Shown here: positions 19,742-30,109 of the stretch, in pieces
Layout: each line of letters begins with the position of its first letter
How positions within the stretch are numbered: the stretch's first letter is position 1
From: Gloeocapsa sp. PCC 7428
GTDB lineage: Bacteria > Cyanobacteriota > Cyanobacteriia > Cyanobacteriales > Chroococcidiopsidaceae
Reading direction: 5' to 3'
DNA length: 64,000 nt
Assembly: GCF_000317555.1 (NCBI RefSeq)
Contig: NC_019745.1
Location: 2,852,001 to 2,916,000, forward strand
Notes under the pieces: model-generated
Database searches by the model: none
What the model saw: the letters and a program-made list of their open reading frames with translations, nothing else
What the model was told of the DNA's origin: nothing
Made by a program: the position numbers and the translations under genes

Positions 19742-21025
19742 ATGTCAGCAATCGCTCAACAATTACTCGCCACGAAAACTCGTCCGGTTGCCGTCGATTT
19801 GTTCGCGGGCGCGGGGGGATTTTCTTTAGGGATTGAACAAGCTGGGTTTGATGTATTAGTGGCGGTAGAACACGATCCGATTCATGCGTGTACGTACTCG
19901 TTTAACTTTCCGCTGACGCAGGTTTTAGCCGCAGATGTGCGAAAGATGAGCGGTGATGTTATTCGAGAAGCTGCAACTTGTGCGTATCGATCGCATTACC
20001 CGCAAGCAATTTCTAGTTGGGATGGGCGCATCGATTTGGTTTTTGGCGGTCCGCCGTGTCAGGGTTTCTCGATCATGGGTAAGCGATCGCTTGATGATGA
20101 ACGCAATAATCTGGTATTTCACTTTTATCGCTTGGTGACAGAATTAAGCCCTAGCTATTTTGTGATGGAGAATGTCCCAGGAATGGCGATCGGGCAATAT
20201 AAACTGTGGTGCGCGCAACTCAAAACGCAGTTTGAACAAGCCGGATACCAAGTCGAAGTGCAAATTCTCAATGCCGCAGATTTTGGTGTTCCGCAACGCC
20301 GACGACGATTGTTTTTTCTGGGTTCTCAGCAGGGAGTGACACCCGTAAGTTTACCCAAACCATACAGTACATTAATTACCGTCAAAGATGCGATCGCCGA
20401 TCTTCCTGACGTTGAAGAATTTCCCGAATTGTTGTTTACCGACGAAGTGTTGTTAAGCGATCGCCACCTGCTGGAATTACAACAAAAAGCTAGCGATTAC
20501 ACTAAGTTGCTGCGCGGTGAAATATCATCAACCGACTTTTCCTATCGTCGAGCGTGGAATCCGCAGTTATTAACAAGTTCGATGCGGACGCAGCATACGG
20601 CAAATAGTATCGCACGCTTCGCCTCCATGTTGCCGAATCAACGCGAACCGATTAGCCATTTACGCCGTTTAGATCTCAACGGATTAAGTCATACTTTACG
20701 CGCGGGTACAGGTGCAGAACGCGGTAGTTATACTTCTCCACGTCCGATTCATCCAACGCGATCGCGGGTGATTTCGGTGCGCGAAGCTGCACGGTTGCAC
20801 TCTTTTCCTGACTGGTTTCGCTTTCATCAAACGAAATGGCACGGTTTTCGGCAAGTCGGTAATGCAGTACCGCCACTTTTAGCACAAGCGATCGGACGTC
20901 AAGCGATCGCCGCTTTAGAAATGAACCCTTCAATTCCAGCGGTGTTGTTAAATCTGGGTAGCACGCAGTTACTGCGATTTAGAAGTACAGAGGCGACATC
21001 GTACTGGAACTTGGGCTGCGAATAG
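19742..21025 (+). CDS. Solitary DNA (cytosine-5)-methyltransferase
   Basis: 427-residue m5C methyltransferase. Motif I is DLFAGAGGFSLG (about 19-30), motif IV GGPPCQGFS with catalytic Cys106, motif VI MENVPG, motif VIII QRRRRLFFLG, then a target-recognition region and motif X QVGNAVPPLLAQAIG. No restriction endonuclease or Vsr gene is adjacent. Solitary cyanobacterial enzymes of this kind include the Synechocystis Slr0214 type, which modifies CGATCG, the core of the HIP1 octamer abundant here. The specificity for this protein is therefore inferred. It is convergent with the cyaC-like gene, the two stops being three bases apart. Confidence 0.93.
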   Translation: MSAIAQQLLATKTRPVAVDLFAGAGGFSLGIEQAGFDVLVAVEHDPIHACTYSFNFPLTQVLAADVRKMSGDVIREAATCAYRSHYPQAISSWDGRIDLVFGGPPCQGFSIMGKRSLDDERNNLVFHFYRLVTELSPSYFVMENVPGMAIGQYKLWCAQLKTQFEQAGYQVEVQILNAADFGVPQRRRRLFFLGSQQGVTPVSLPKPYSTLITVKDAIADLPDVEEFPELLFTDEVLLSDRHLLELQQKASDYTKLLRGEISSTDFSYRRAWNPQLLTSSMRTQHTANSIARFASMLPNQREPISHLRRLDLNGLSHTLRAGTGAERGSYTSPRPIHPTRSRVISVREAARLHSFPDWFRFHQTKWHGFRQVGNAVPPLLAQAIGRQAIAALEMNPSIPAVLLNLGSTQLLRFRSTEATSYWNLGCE

Positions 21026-21027
21026 CA

Positions 21028-24000
21028 CTATCCAAACTCTTTTGAACGTACAGAGAATGTTAAAACGGTTTCATCAACGCCTTTGAGTTCTAGGGGGCTA
21101 TATTTAATAATCTCATCGTCATCTAGATAATCGGCGACAGCAGCAGAAACTAAAATTTGCCCTGGTGCAGCAGCTTGTTGCAACCGCGCCGCAATATTGA
21201 CACTCGGACCAATTGCCGTGTAATCAGCGCGTTCCGCACTCCCAAACATTCCGACAACTGCTGTACCTTGGTGAATCCCGCAGCGAAACTGAATGAGGTG
21301 ACTTTGGTTTTTCCCTAAGATTCCTTGATCGTGCCAGCGTTGGTTGAGTCGAGTTAAAGCGTGATGCATCGCGCGGGCGGTGGCGATCGCGCGGCGGACT
21401 TGTTCATTGGGCATCATGTCTTCGGGCGCACCAAAGATGGCTAAAAGTGCGTCGCCCATAAATTTATCCACGGTTCCACCGTTATCAAATACGGCGCGGA
21501 TCATCGTTTCTAAGTATTCGTTTAATAACTCGGCGACGCGGCGCGATCGCAATGTATTAGCAAGTTGCGTGAACCCGACAATATCGCTAAATAAAATCGT
21601 AATTAAACGCGGTTCTGGACGTAAATCGAGTGCTAGATCGCCCATTGCCGCTTTCTTCACCATCTCCGGTGGCAAAAAACGCTTGAGGACAGACTCGGTG
21701 AGGTAGGTATTCAACTCTACAACGCGGCGCTCATTTTCTTTCAACGCCAGTAAGTTGCGGACTTCGGCAAGGAGTTCGCGATCGTTGAAAGGTTTTGCTA
21801 AATACGCATCTGCACCGCTTTCGGTTCCTGTAATTCGCGTTTCTTCGTCCGTTTTTGCGGTAAGGAGAACAATGGGGATGCCCTTAAGCTTCTCGTCATT
21901 GCGAATCTGCCAAATCATTTCTAAACCCGACAGATGCGGCATCATTAAGTCAGTGACAATCAAGTCAGGAAGAACGCTGTAGGCTAAATGCAATCCTTCA
22001 ATGCCATTACGTGCAGTATAAACTCGATAACTACCTTGTTGCGTCAGAATCGTTGTCACGTAAGTCCTTAAATCGAGATTGTCATCGACAACAAGAATCG
22101 AGGCTGGTTGCTGGTAACGAGTAGCTAGCGAATGAGGAATTAACGGTTCTTGTTCTTCTAGTCCTGGCTCATTTTTATCGGCTTCTACTGTCTCTAAATC
22201 GGCTAACTCTACCGCAGCACTACGCAGTTGGACTTGAGTCGGAAGTTCTAAAATTTGGTCAAGTGGTAAGTGTCCTTTGCCAATGGGGAGCCAAACGGTA
22301 AATTTACTGCCTTTCTCGTAGACTGATTCTACAGAAATTTGACCGGCGTGCAGTTCGATTAATTCTTTTGCTAACGCAAGACCTAAGCCACTTCCTTCGT
22401 ACGAGCGGTTAACTGCGGCTTCGGCTTGATGGAAGCGTTTGAATAAGTGCGGAATCTGTTCTTTGGCGATGCCAATTCCAGTGTCTTCAACCTGGATTAA
22501 ACAATGGTCTCCTGCCGTTTCGACGCGGATTGTAATTTTACCCCCAGGCGGAGTAAACTTCATTGCGTTTGAAAGGAGATTATATACAACTTTATCAAAT
22601 TTTTCTGTATCTAAATATACTAAAGGGCAAGGATTGAACTCGGTAATGAGTTCGAGTTCCTTTTTTTCACAATAAGGGCGAAACGATTCGACAATTTGAC
22701 TCACAAACTCTAGTAAATCGCAGGGGCGGAAACTCGGCTGCATTCTTCCTGCATCAAGCCGTTGCAAGTCTAGCAGTTGATTGACTAATCGCAAAAGACG
22801 GCGAGAATTGCGTAAAGCGATCGCCGCTTGTTCTTGAGGTAAGTCTTGTTGTTGATTGACCGCTGATTCGAGCGGTGCGAGCATTAATGTGAGGGGAGTG
22901 CGAAACTCATGCGAGATGTTTTGAAAAAAGTGCGTTTTTTGCCGGTCTAATTCGAGTAAGCGATCGGCTAAGGCACAACTTTTTTGATAGAGTCGCGATT
23001 GTTGTACTGCGATCGCCGCCTGCGCAGCAACGGCTTGCGCTAATTCAATTTCTTCGTTTTGCCAGTGGCGTGGTTTGTAAAATGAGCGGAGTGTAATACT
23101 ACCAATACTTGTATTATCCGCAAGCAGAGGCACAACCAATAACGCCCGCGCCGCTGGTGAGGAAAGCGGTAAATCGAGTCCGCGCATTTGCGGTTGTTGG
23201 TTGAGATCGTTAATGACAACAGGCTGCTGGGTGCGTAGCAAAAGTTGTAAAACGGGGTTTCCGGCGATCGGCGATCGCGATTGTGGTAGTTGTTGCGGGC
23301 TTAAGTATGATTCGGGTTCGGTACGGTTGTATAAGCCAACGCATTGGACAAATTCATCTTCTTCAGTCCATAACGATAAAGCACAACCGTCTACATGTAA
23401 CGCTTGTCCGAGTTGTTGCGTAATTGCGGCAAAGATGTCTTGCGGGTCGAGACTTGAGCGAATCGCTGCGGTAATCTTGTTAATCAGGGCTTCGCGTTGC
23501 GCAAGTGCAGAAATGCGATCGTAGGCGCGTGCTTGCGACAAAGTAAAGGCGGCTTGGTCTGCTACGATGGTCACTAGCTCGATTTCATCATCTTGCCATT
23601 GTCGTGGTTGGCGACATTGATGAATCGCCATAATTGCCAGGAGTTCTTGCTGATAAATCAGCGGCACGATTAAGCTAGAAGCAATATTGGCTTGTTGATA
23701 GGCGATCGCATTTTGTATCCGCCCGTCGCTACTGACATCATTGATGACTTGTAATTCTCGCGTTTCCCATAGTGTTTGTCCTAAAATCCAACTTTGACCT
23801 TTGATCGCAGTAGCGCCATCTTCGGTTTGATAGATAAAGGATTCCTGACCCGCGCAATTATCATGAAAGGGACGTAGAATACAGTAGCTGACTTCTAGCA
23901 TTTGACCGACGGTATCTACAATCGTTTGTAAGATATGCCGCGAGTCTAAAGCACTGCGAATTGTATTCGTAATTGTATTCAGCCGCGATTGGTGACGGAG

Positions 24001-24411
24001 TGTAGCACAAAGTTCTTGCGTTCGCAGCTTGAGAATGTTATGTGTATCAACAGCTTGGCGTACAGTTGTTGCTAAAGCTTCAATCGAGCAAGGTTTAGCG
24101 AGGCATTTAAATACTTTCCCTGTACTCAGCGCCTCGACTAACTCAGGTGTATCAGTATTTTCCGTCAAGATGAGCCACAGCAGATGCGGATACGGTGTCG
24201 CGGTAGGTGCGGCGCGATCGCCCCAGGAAATTGGGTAATCTGATATCAAAACGGCTACATCGTGTTGAGTTAAAATTTCCCATGCAGCCGCTCCAGATGC
24301 AATCAGTACCTCATATTGCTTAAGAGTATGACAAAGTTCCTCATACACTGATTGGTCATCAACGATGAGAATTTTGGGTTTAGTGTACTTGCAGGGTTCC
24401 ATAAACCGCAC
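21028..24411 (-). CDS. cyaC: Hybrid histidine kinase / response regulator / adenylate cyclase (CyaC type)
   Basis: 1127 residues (or from M4, ATG at 24402). Order: N-terminal receiver (KILIVDDQ, LISDYP with phospho-acceptor Asp, LAKPC), two GAF domains (about 150-300 and 310-480), HisKA with NISHEFRTPLT, HATPase with EDTGIGIAKEQ and GSGLGLALAKE, a second receiver (LVVDDN, VTDLMMP, LAKPF) and a class III cyclase domain. The cyclase keeps both metal Asp residues (LFSDIVGFT, DKFMGDALLAIFG) and the Lys and Thr positions associated with adenine recognition (VDKFMGD, DYTAIG). This is the layout of CyaC of Anabaena and Arthrospira. It lies 15 bp after prfC in the same direction. Confidence 0.92.
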   Translation of the reverse strand: MRFMEPCKYTKPKILIVDDQSVYEELCHTLKQYEVLIASGAAAWEILTQHDVAVLISDYPISWGDRAAPTATPYPHLLWLILTENTDTPELVEALSTGKVFKCLAKPCSIEALATTVRQAVDTHNILKLRTQELCATLRHQSRLNTITNTIRSALDSRHILQTIVDTVGQMLEVSYCILRPFHDNCAGQESFIYQTEDGATAIKGQSWILGQTLWETRELQVINDVSSDGRIQNAIAYQQANIASSLIVPLIYQQELLAIMAIHQCRQPRQWQDDEIELVTIVADQAAFTLSQARAYDRISALAQREALINKITAAIRSSLDPQDIFAAITQQLGQALHVDGCALSLWTEEDEFVQCVGLYNRTEPESYLSPQQLPQSRSPIAGNPVLQLLLRTQQPVVINDLNQQPQMRGLDLPLSSPAARALLVVPLLADNTSIGSITLRSFYKPRHWQNEEIELAQAVAAQAAIAVQQSRLYQKSCALADRLLELDRQKTHFFQNISHEFRTPLTLMLAPLESAVNQQQDLPQEQAAIALRNSRRLLRLVNQLLDLQRLDAGRMQPSFRPCDLLEFVSQIVESFRPYCEKKELELITEFNPCPLVYLDTEKFDKVVYNLLSNAMKFTPPGGKITIRVETAGDHCLIQVEDTGIGIAKEQIPHLFKRFHQAEAAVNRSYEGSGLGLALAKELIELHAGQISVESVYEKGSKFTVWLPIGKGHLPLDQILELPTQVQLRSAAVELADLETVEADKNEPGLEEQEPLIPHSLATRYQQPASILVVDDNLDLRTYVTTILTQQGSYRVYTARNGIEGLHLAYSVLPDLIVTDLMMPHLSGLEMIWQIRNDEKLKGIPIVLLTAKTDEETRITGTESGADAYLAKPFNDRELLAEVRNLLALKENERRVVELNTYLTESVLKRFLPPEMVKKAAMGDLALDLRPEPRLITILFSDIVGFTQLANTLRSRRVAELLNEYLETMIRAVFDNGGTVDKFMGDALLAIFGAPEDMMPNEQVRRAIATARAMHHALTRLNQRWHDQGILGKNQSHLIQFRCGIHQGTAVVGMFGSAERADYTAIGPSVNIAARLQQAAAPGQILVSAAVADYLDDDEIIKYSPLELKGVDETVLTFSVRSKEFG

Positions 24412-24426
24412 GCCATTGTTTGGCGG

Positions 24427-26058
24427 TTATCCATCAACTGGCTGTTGACCGGAGACGACAGGCGCGATCGCCGCTAACTCCAGTTCTGGATGATCTTGTT
24501 GTAGTTGCTGACAATTCCATTCATTGCGGAATAGTAACACAGGACGACCCCAACTGTCTTTCACGGTCGCGGTGTTGAACAAGCGCCCTACTTTGTTTAA
24601 AGCTTCCCAACCATTGACGACCCAACGCGCAACGGTGTATGGTAATAACTCAAGCAGCGTTTCGACACCATATTCTTGCTGTAAGCGAAACTGAACAACT
24701 TCAAACTGTAACTGTCCAACTGCGGCGAGAATCGGATCGCGTTTTGACTCATCCGCAGAGTACATAATCTGTACTGCGCCTTCTTCGCGGATTTCAGAAA
24801 CTCCTTTGTGAAATTGCTTAAATTTGGAAGGGTTGGGGTTGCGCAGCGTCGCAAATAATTCTGGTGAAAAGCAAGGAATGCCTTCGTATTCGATTTTTTG
24901 ACCTGTATAAATTGTATCGCCGATCGCAAATACGCCAGGATTGTTTAAACCAATGACGTCGCCAGGAAACGCGATATCAATTGATTCGCGGTCTTGGGCA
25001 AATAATTTCTGTGGGCGTGATAATCGAATTGTTTTTCCGGTACGCGCGTGATTAACAGTCATGTCTTTTTCAAACTTTCCTGTACACACGCGGACAAACG
25101 CGACGCGATCGCGATGTTTCGGGTCCATGTTTGCTTGCAGTTTAAACACAAATCCCGTGAATTCTGGATACGTTGGCGCAATTTCTCCGGCTGTACTCCT
25201 ACGGCTACCTGGTTTGAGTGCGTATTCGAGGAAAGAATTAAGAAACAGATCGACACCAAAGTTTGTCATGGCACTTCCAAAAAATACGGGTGTCATTTTG
25301 CCTTGGTGAACTAAATCTTGGTCGAGTTCGGCCCCTAATTCGTCTAAAAGTTCGAGTTCGTCTTTGAGTTGATAATATAAATCTTGCTCTAAAAGTTCTT
25401 CAATTTTGGGATCGCCAACATCGATTACCGTATCGACCGCTTCGCGGCTACCATGTTCGACACGCGAGTATAAGTGAATTTGCTGCTGATGGCGGTCAAA
25501 AACACCTTTGAAGCGATCGCCCATTCCAATGGGCCAATTTACTGCATACGTTTGTAGCCCTAATTCCTGTTCAATTTCGTCTAACAGTTCGAGGGGTTCT
25601 CTTCCTGGGCGATCAAGTTTGTTGATAAATGTAAAGATAGGAAGCTGACGCATTTTACAAACTTCAAACAACTTCCGTGTTTGCGGTTCTAAACCTTTTG
25701 CAGCGTCAATGAGCATCACAGCATTATCAGCAGCGGCAAGCGTGCGGTACGTGTCTTCGCTAAAATCTTGGTGTCCTGGTGTGTCGAGTAGATTGATTTG
25801 ACAATTTTTGTATTCAAATTGCAGGACGGTTGAGGTAATCGAAATTCCCCGCTGTTGCTCCATTGCCATCCAGTCTGATGTTGCCTTACGCTGTGCGCGT
25901 CGTGCTTTTACCGATCCTGCTTCGTGAATTGCTCCACCGTAAAGTAGTAACTTTTCTGTTAGTGTCGTTTTCCCCGCGTCTGGGTGAGAAATAATTGCAA
26001 AATTACGCCGACGTTCTACCTCTGTGTGCAATTCAGGCTGAAGGTCAATAGATGTCAT
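24427..26058 (-). CDS. prfC: Peptide chain release factor 3
   Basis: Translational GTPase that recycles RF1/RF2 from the ribosome after termination. The 543-residue protein has G1 [13 protein letters not shown], switch [15 protein letters not shown]3 [17 protein letters not shown]4 NKLDR, then domains II and III ending in the [14 protein letters not shown] and PYTVARW region. It is normal RF3 rather than EF-G, since domains IV and V are missing. It is followed closely by cyaC. Confidence 0.97.
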   Translation of the reverse strand: MTSIDLQPELHTEVERRRNFAIISHPDAGKTTLTEKLLLYGGAIHEAGSVKARRAQRKATSDWMAMEQQRGISITSTVLQFEYKNCQINLLDTPGHQDFSEDTYRTLAAADNAVMLIDAAKGLEPQTRKLFEVCKMRQLPIFTFINKLDRPGREPLELLDEIEQELGLQTYAVNWPIGMGDRFKGVFDRHQQQIHLYSRVEHGSREAVDTVIDVGDPKIEELLEQDLYYQLKDELELLDELGAELDQDLVHQGKMTPVFFGSAMTNFGVDLFLNSFLEYALKPGSRRSTAGEIAPTYPEFTGFVFKLQANMDPKHRDRVAFVRVCTGKFEKDMTVNHARTGKTIRLSRPQKLFAQDRESIDIAFPGDVIGLNNPGVFAIGDTIYTGQKIEYEGIPCFSPELFATLRNPNPSKFKQFHKGVSEIREEGAVQIMYSADESKRDPILAAVGQLQFEVVQFRLQQEYGVETLLELLPYTVARWVVNGWEALNKVGRLFNTATVKDSWGRPVLLFRNEWNCQQLQQDHPELELAAIAPVVSGQQPVDG

Positions 26059-26548
26059 GAATGCTATGCTAATGTTATGGGAATTATGCTTTTCGTTCTT
26101 TGATAATTATACAAAATTATCTGGAGCAAATTCTTATTTATTAGGTGGTGCGATAGCATTCTTGTTTGCGGTGTACGATTTTTTTACGCAGACGCATTGG
26201 CGAAGCCTTACCGCACGTAGCGTCTCTGTCAGGAGAATGCTACCACAGAGGAAAGAGTTAAAGAAAAAATCTCATGAATTGTTGAAGATCTATGTAAATT
26301 TTTTAGATTATGCTTTTTCTTTGCGAGTATGTCTTTTATAAACTTTTGAAATAATCTCTTTTAAAGAACTATAAGATTATTTTTGGTTGAGTCTATTTTT
26401 CAATAGAGGGCATCTTTTCACTTAGTTAAAATCCTATCAAAGCAAATATTTTTGTTTTTTTTAGACAACTATAGAAAATATAACTAAAGATAGTACTATC
26501 GTGAGTTTATCTCTTTGTAAACTGATAAGTAAGAATTGAGGAAATGTA
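26059..26548. other. AT-rich intergenic stretch
   Basis: A 94-codon frame starts at 26057 within the prfC start region, but it crosses a palindromic repeat at 26190-26225, has low-complexity composition and matches nothing recognised, so it is not called. The rest is AT-rich and probably contains promoters of prfC and of the DUF4870 gene. Confidence 0.5.
26190..26225. repeat. Short palindromic repeat
   Basis: Arms AGACGC (26190-26195) and GCGTCT (26220-26225) enclose a GC-rich centre (attggcgaagccttaccgcacgta) within otherwise AT-rich DNA. Elements of this type are common between genes of filamentous and related cyanobacteria. Only one clear copy is present here. Confidence 0.5.
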
Positions 26549-26893
26549 ATGTACGACTCAGACCAAAGGAAAATTCTTTCAGTATTATGCCACGGCTCAA
26601 TTTTTTTTAGTACGACGTTAGTGTCGGTAGGAATTCCGATAGCTGCGTTATTTTTATCCTCAGATCCTGTAGTAAAAGATAATGCTAAAGAGGCAATTAA
26701 CTTTCACTTTAATGTATGGTTATATGGCATCATTATTGCAATCCTCGCTTTTGTGACCTTGGGTGCATTAGGGCTAATTTTAGGACCAATCTTATTTCTA
26801 TTCCATTGGGGACTGCCAATTTTAGGAATTGTGCAGATTTTGAATAATCCCGATCAAGTTTATCGCTATCCTTTTATTTTTCGAGTATTTTAA
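26549..26893 (+). CDS. DUF4870 (Tic20-like) small membrane protein
   Basis: A 114-residue protein with three hydrophobic helices. The pattern DQRKILSVLCHGSIFFS, then DPVVKDNAKEAINFHFNVWLY and a final WGLPILGIVQ is that of DUF4870. A ribosome-binding site (TTGAGGAAATGTA) precedes the ATG. The molecular function of the family is unknown. It stands alone, before the hydrolase gene. Confidence 0.85.
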   Translation: MYDSDQRKILSVLCHGSIFFSTTLVSVGIPIAALFLSSDPVVKDNAKEAINFHFNVWLYGIIIAILAFVTLGALGLILGPILFLFHWGLPILGIVQILNNPDQVYRYPFIFRVF

Positions 26894-27053
26894 CCTTGAG
26901 TGCTTCGCCTTACGCGCTATGATGCTTTAGGCGATCGCACTCTTGTTCTACCGCCTCACGACAAGGCTTATTTGAATTTTTATAAACTTTCACCGGATTT
27001 TACTAGCACTAAAGTGAAGTTCTAGCTATTGTCACTCGCTACAGAGGTGTTGC

Positions 27054-28067
27054 ATGGCTACGGACTACATTGTATTCGTTCATGGTGTAAATACGCGTGA
27101 GGAACGCGAAGTCAAAACTTATGCAGATAAGCTAATTGAGCGAATCGATCGAGAAATTGCAAGTCATTCATCGAATATCACTCGCAAATACATTCCTCTT
27201 TATTGGGGTGATGTTAATAAGCCAGAAGAAGACAAGTTATTGAACAAACTAAAACAGTCACCAACGTGGAAAAAAATGTGGTTTCAGGAGTTCCGCGAAA
27301 AGCAACTGATGCAGTTTGTTGGTGATGCAGCACTTTATATTAGCCGCCATGTTGGTTCTAAAGTTGTTATGGCGATCGCAGAACAACTCAAGAAAGTACT
27401 TCCTGCGAATCCTGAACCAGGCGATCGAATGCACTTGGTTGCGCATAGCTGGGGTACTGTTATTTTATTTGACGTCTTGTTTGCAGCGCGGTGGGATAAT
27501 CCCGATCTACCCGCGTATGAAAGTGTGCGCAGAATTCGTCAAGGAATTTTTGGTGTTAGGCCTGAACCGCTTCATGGAATTCGGCTTTCAAGTATCCACA
27601 CTATGGGTTCGCCGATTGCTTTTTTCAATTTAATCAATGTCGTTTCTGGGGAAGATCAAGCGAGGGGCGAACGCGAACTAACACAAGAGCAAGCCAAAAA
27701 AATTGCTACTCACGATATTACGCCACAATTAGAAGCATTATTAGAGCAACTTTATAATGAACGCGGACAAAAAACATTACCGTGGCGCAATTTTATACAT
27801 CCAGGCGATCCGGTTGCGTATCCACTCGCAACGATTATGCCTGATTTAGTCGATGGTAAGCGACAGTTTTTAGACATCCAAGACCTTGTAACTAGCAATG
27901 CAGACTTGTCAGACTTTTTAGTACAACCCATTAGCCGCTCGTTTTTAGCATTATTACATGGTGGAGACGCGCACGGTAGCTATTGGGAAAGTCGCGATGT
28001 TGTTAAAGCGATTACTGAGGTTATTTTGCAAGAAGCTGCTAATCCGCTTGCTGTTGTTAGTACCTAG
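27054..28067 (+). CDS. Lipase-like alpha/beta hydrolase
   Basis: A 337-residue cytoplasmic protein. The first strand and oxyanion region read DYIVFVHGVNTREER, and the nucleophile elbow is LVAHSWGTVI with Ser near residue 132. A late HGGDAHGSYW (about 304-313) probably supplies the catalytic His, while the acid is not certain. No signal peptide is visible. It resembles lipase- or PGAP1-like hydrolases, but the substrate is unknown. The surrounding DNA contains no partner gene. Confidence 0.75.
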   Translation: MATDYIVFVHGVNTREEREVKTYADKLIERIDREIASHSSNITRKYIPLYWGDVNKPEEDKLLNKLKQSPTWKKMWFQEFREKQLMQFVGDAALYISRHVGSKVVMAIAEQLKKVLPANPEPGDRMHLVAHSWGTVILFDVLFAARWDNPDLPAYESVRRIRQGIFGVRPEPLHGIRLSSIHTMGSPIAFFNLINVVSGEDQARGERELTQEQAKKIATHDITPQLEALLEQLYNERGQKTLPWRNFIHPGDPVAYPLATIMPDLVDGKRQFLDIQDLVTSNADLSDFLVQPISRSFLALLHGGDAHGSYWESRDVVKAITEVILQEAANPLAVVST

Positions 28068-28706
28068 CGAACACTAATTCAGGCGATCGGGTATTTCAAT
28101 AAGTCATCAATGATTACAAAAATATTGCCATCGTACCTGATGCGAACTATCGACAAAATAGACTTGAGAAGGTTTCGTAGTAGAGATTTAAGCTAGTGCG
28201 ATCGCCTCCGGCGCTGCGCAAAGCGCAATCGCCCTTCAGCATGATTGAGGAGGAGATTGTCTTTAACTGCGCCTTGATAGAGTGCATTCCACAGTTGTTG
28301 CGCGAGCGATCGCATTAGCAGATTTACGGTTGATTAAAATGAAACTTGCCAATCTTTATTGTGAACTCAAATCGCTTTGTGTTTTTTAGTATAAAAGTCA
28401 CAAAATTGAGATATTTTTCTTGTTTAGTGGAAGCTATTTATAGTATTATTAATTAGTGTTTTCTTCATAATGGAAATATAAGCAAATTTCAATACAAGCA
28501 CAGATTCCCATTATGAAAAAATCATATCAGACCTCAGGTAAGATTTCAAGCACTTAACCCCCTAGTATTCAGGAAATATATCTTAATTTATCAGAATCGC
28601 TATTTTGGGGAAACTTAGCAACTGAGCGTACTATACTGCAAAAAATAAGCTACTCAATTCGCGCTAATTTTCTTGAGCTTCATTTTTGATTGTTTAAATA
28701 AAAGCT
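28068..28706. other. Intergenic region with HIP1-rich palindromes
   Basis: No supported gene. A repeat-like palindrome (GCGATCGCCTCCGGCGC.. GCGCAATCGC) lies at about 28199-28234. A 40-codon leftward frame (28193-28315) runs through it. The AT-rich 300 bp before hemB are presumably its promoter and leader. Confidence 0.5.
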
Positions 28707-29687
28707 ATGTTTCCCATTCATCGCCCTCGCCGCTTGAGAACGCATCCGCAGTTACGCCGGATGGTACGTGAAACCGTTTTAACAACTAGCGATTTAATTT
28801 ATCCCTTGTTTGCTGTACCTGGTGACGGTATTGCCAAAGAAGTGAAATCGATGCCTGGTGTTTACCAGTTATCAGTCGATAAGATTGTTGAAGAAGCCAA
28901 GGAAGTATATGACTTAGGAATTCCTGGGATTATTTTGTTTGGGATTCCTGAAGATAAAGATACCGATGCTACTGGCGCGTGGCACGATTGCGGAATTGTG
29001 CAAAAAGCCGCGACTGCGGTTAAAGAAGCAGTTCCAGATTTGATTGTCATTGCAGATACGTGTTTGTGCGAGTATACTGCGCACGGGCATTGCGGTTATT
29101 TAGAAGTCGGCGACTTGACAGGAAGAGTATTAAACGATCCGACACTAGAATTATTAAAGAAAACCGCAGTATCTCAAGCCAAAGCAGGCGCAGATATTAT
29201 CGCACCATCTGGAATGATGGATGGCTTTGTTCAGGCAATACGCGGTGCGTTGGATGATGCGGGATATCAAGATACACCGATATTGTCTTATGCGGCGAAG
29301 TATGCATCGGCGTATTATGGTCCTTTTCGCGATGCGGCGGAATCAACACCGCAGTTTGGCGATCGCCGAACTTATCAAATGGACCCTGGTAACGCGCGGG
29401 AAGCTTTAAAAGAAATTGCGCTGGATATTGCAGAAGGTGCAGATATGCTGATGGTTAAGCCCGCGTTAGCATACATGGATATTATCTGGCGCGTCAAGGA
29501 AGCAAGTAATTTACCTGTTGCAGCATATAACGTATCTGGCGAGTATTCCATGATTAAAGCCGCTGCGCTTAATGGTTGGATTGACGAACAGCGCGTCGTT
29601 CTAGAAACATTAACCAGCTTTAAACGTGCTGGTACAGATTTAATTCTGACTTATCACGCTAAAGACGCGGCGCGGTGGTTGCAGTAG
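28707..29687 (+). CDS. hemB: Delta-aminolevulinate dehydratase (porphobilinogen synthase)
   Basis: Condenses two 5-aminolevulinate molecules to porphobilinogen in heme and chlorophyll synthesis. The 326-residue protein has the Schiff-base lysines Lys198 ([17 protein letters not shown]) and Lys251 ([12 protein letters not shown]). The metal site is the cysteine-rich type: Cys119, Cys121 and Cys129 in [14 protein letters not shown], as in zinc-dependent enzymes, unlike the Asp-rich site of plant plastid enzymes. Length and order are normal. It stands as a single gene. Confidence 0.97.
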   Translation: MFPIHRPRRLRTHPQLRRMVRETVLTTSDLIYPLFAVPGDGIAKEVKSMPGVYQLSVDKIVEEAKEVYDLGIPGIILFGIPEDKDTDATGAWHDCGIVQKAATAVKEAVPDLIVIADTCLCEYTAHGHCGYLEVGDLTGRVLNDPTLELLKKTAVSQAKAGADIIAPSGMMDGFVQAIRGALDDAGYQDTPILSYAAKYASAYYGPFRDAAESTPQFGDRRTYQMDPGNAREALKEIALDIAEGADMLMVKPALAYMDIIWRVKEASNLPVAAYNVSGEYSMIKAAALNGWIDEQRVVLETLTSFKRAGTDLILTYHAKDAARWLQ

Positions 29688-29723
29688 TTTTGATTGGTGA
29701 ATCTTAGCTGTTATAAGCAAAAT

Positions 29724-29741
29724 CCCTACCTCCTGGTAGGG
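29724..29741 (-). terminator. Hairpin between hemB and the downstream convergent gene
   Basis: CCCTACC (29724-29730) pairs with GGTAGGG (29735-29741) over a TCCT loop. Read leftward it is followed by ATTTTGCTTAT, so it most likely ends the minus-strand gene at 29783-30109. It may also act for hemB. Confidence 0.5.
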
Positions 29742-29782
29742 ACTCACTATCAAGCATTGTGCCGTCAAATACGCAATTTTTT

Positions 29783-30109
29783 TTAGCTAGTAGCCTCTAC
29801 GGGCTGTTTTTGGGATACATTACCTGGTATCGGTTGTTTCTTGGTGGCTGTATCTACGGGAGACAATTCAATATGATTCAACAGCGTTGTTACAAAAGCA
29901 AACAGTAGGAAAGGCAGTGAGAGTAAGATAATTAGCCCTACTGTAGCGAGAGCATAAATTGGACGTCTAGCGCCCATTAGCGCCATTGCCGAAGCTAAAC
30001 TCACGGTGATCGTAATCAGCCAAACGATGATTTGACCGTAGATATCACCAAAGGTCAAAGTACAGACAAAGCGATACTTTTGGATGTTACTCATCATAAT
30101 CTTCTGCAA
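29783..30109 (-). CDS. Small two-helix membrane protein, unknown
   Basis: Up to 108 residues; an internal ATG at 30097 or 30094 (MMSNIQKYRF) may be the true start. Two transmembrane segments (about 27-45 and 53-77) are followed by a polar, Thr/Gln/Pro-rich tail. No family is recognised. It is convergent with hemB. Confidence 0.5.
   Translation of the reverse strand: MQKIMMSNIQKYRFVCTLTFGDIYGQIIVWLITITVSLASAMALMGARRPIYALATVGLIILLSLPFLLFAFVTTLLNHIELSPVDTATKKQPIPGNVSQKQPVEATS

Noticed and set aside
26057-26341. 94-codon rightward frame overlapping the prfC start
   Set aside because: It crosses a palindromic repeat, lacks a ribosome-binding site and has no recognisable protein pattern.
28193-28315. 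40-codon leftward frame with LAQQLWNALYQGAVKDNLLLNHAEG
   Set aside because: Protein-like in look and possibly a gene fragment, but short, ends in a HIP1-rich palindrome and could not be assigned to a family.
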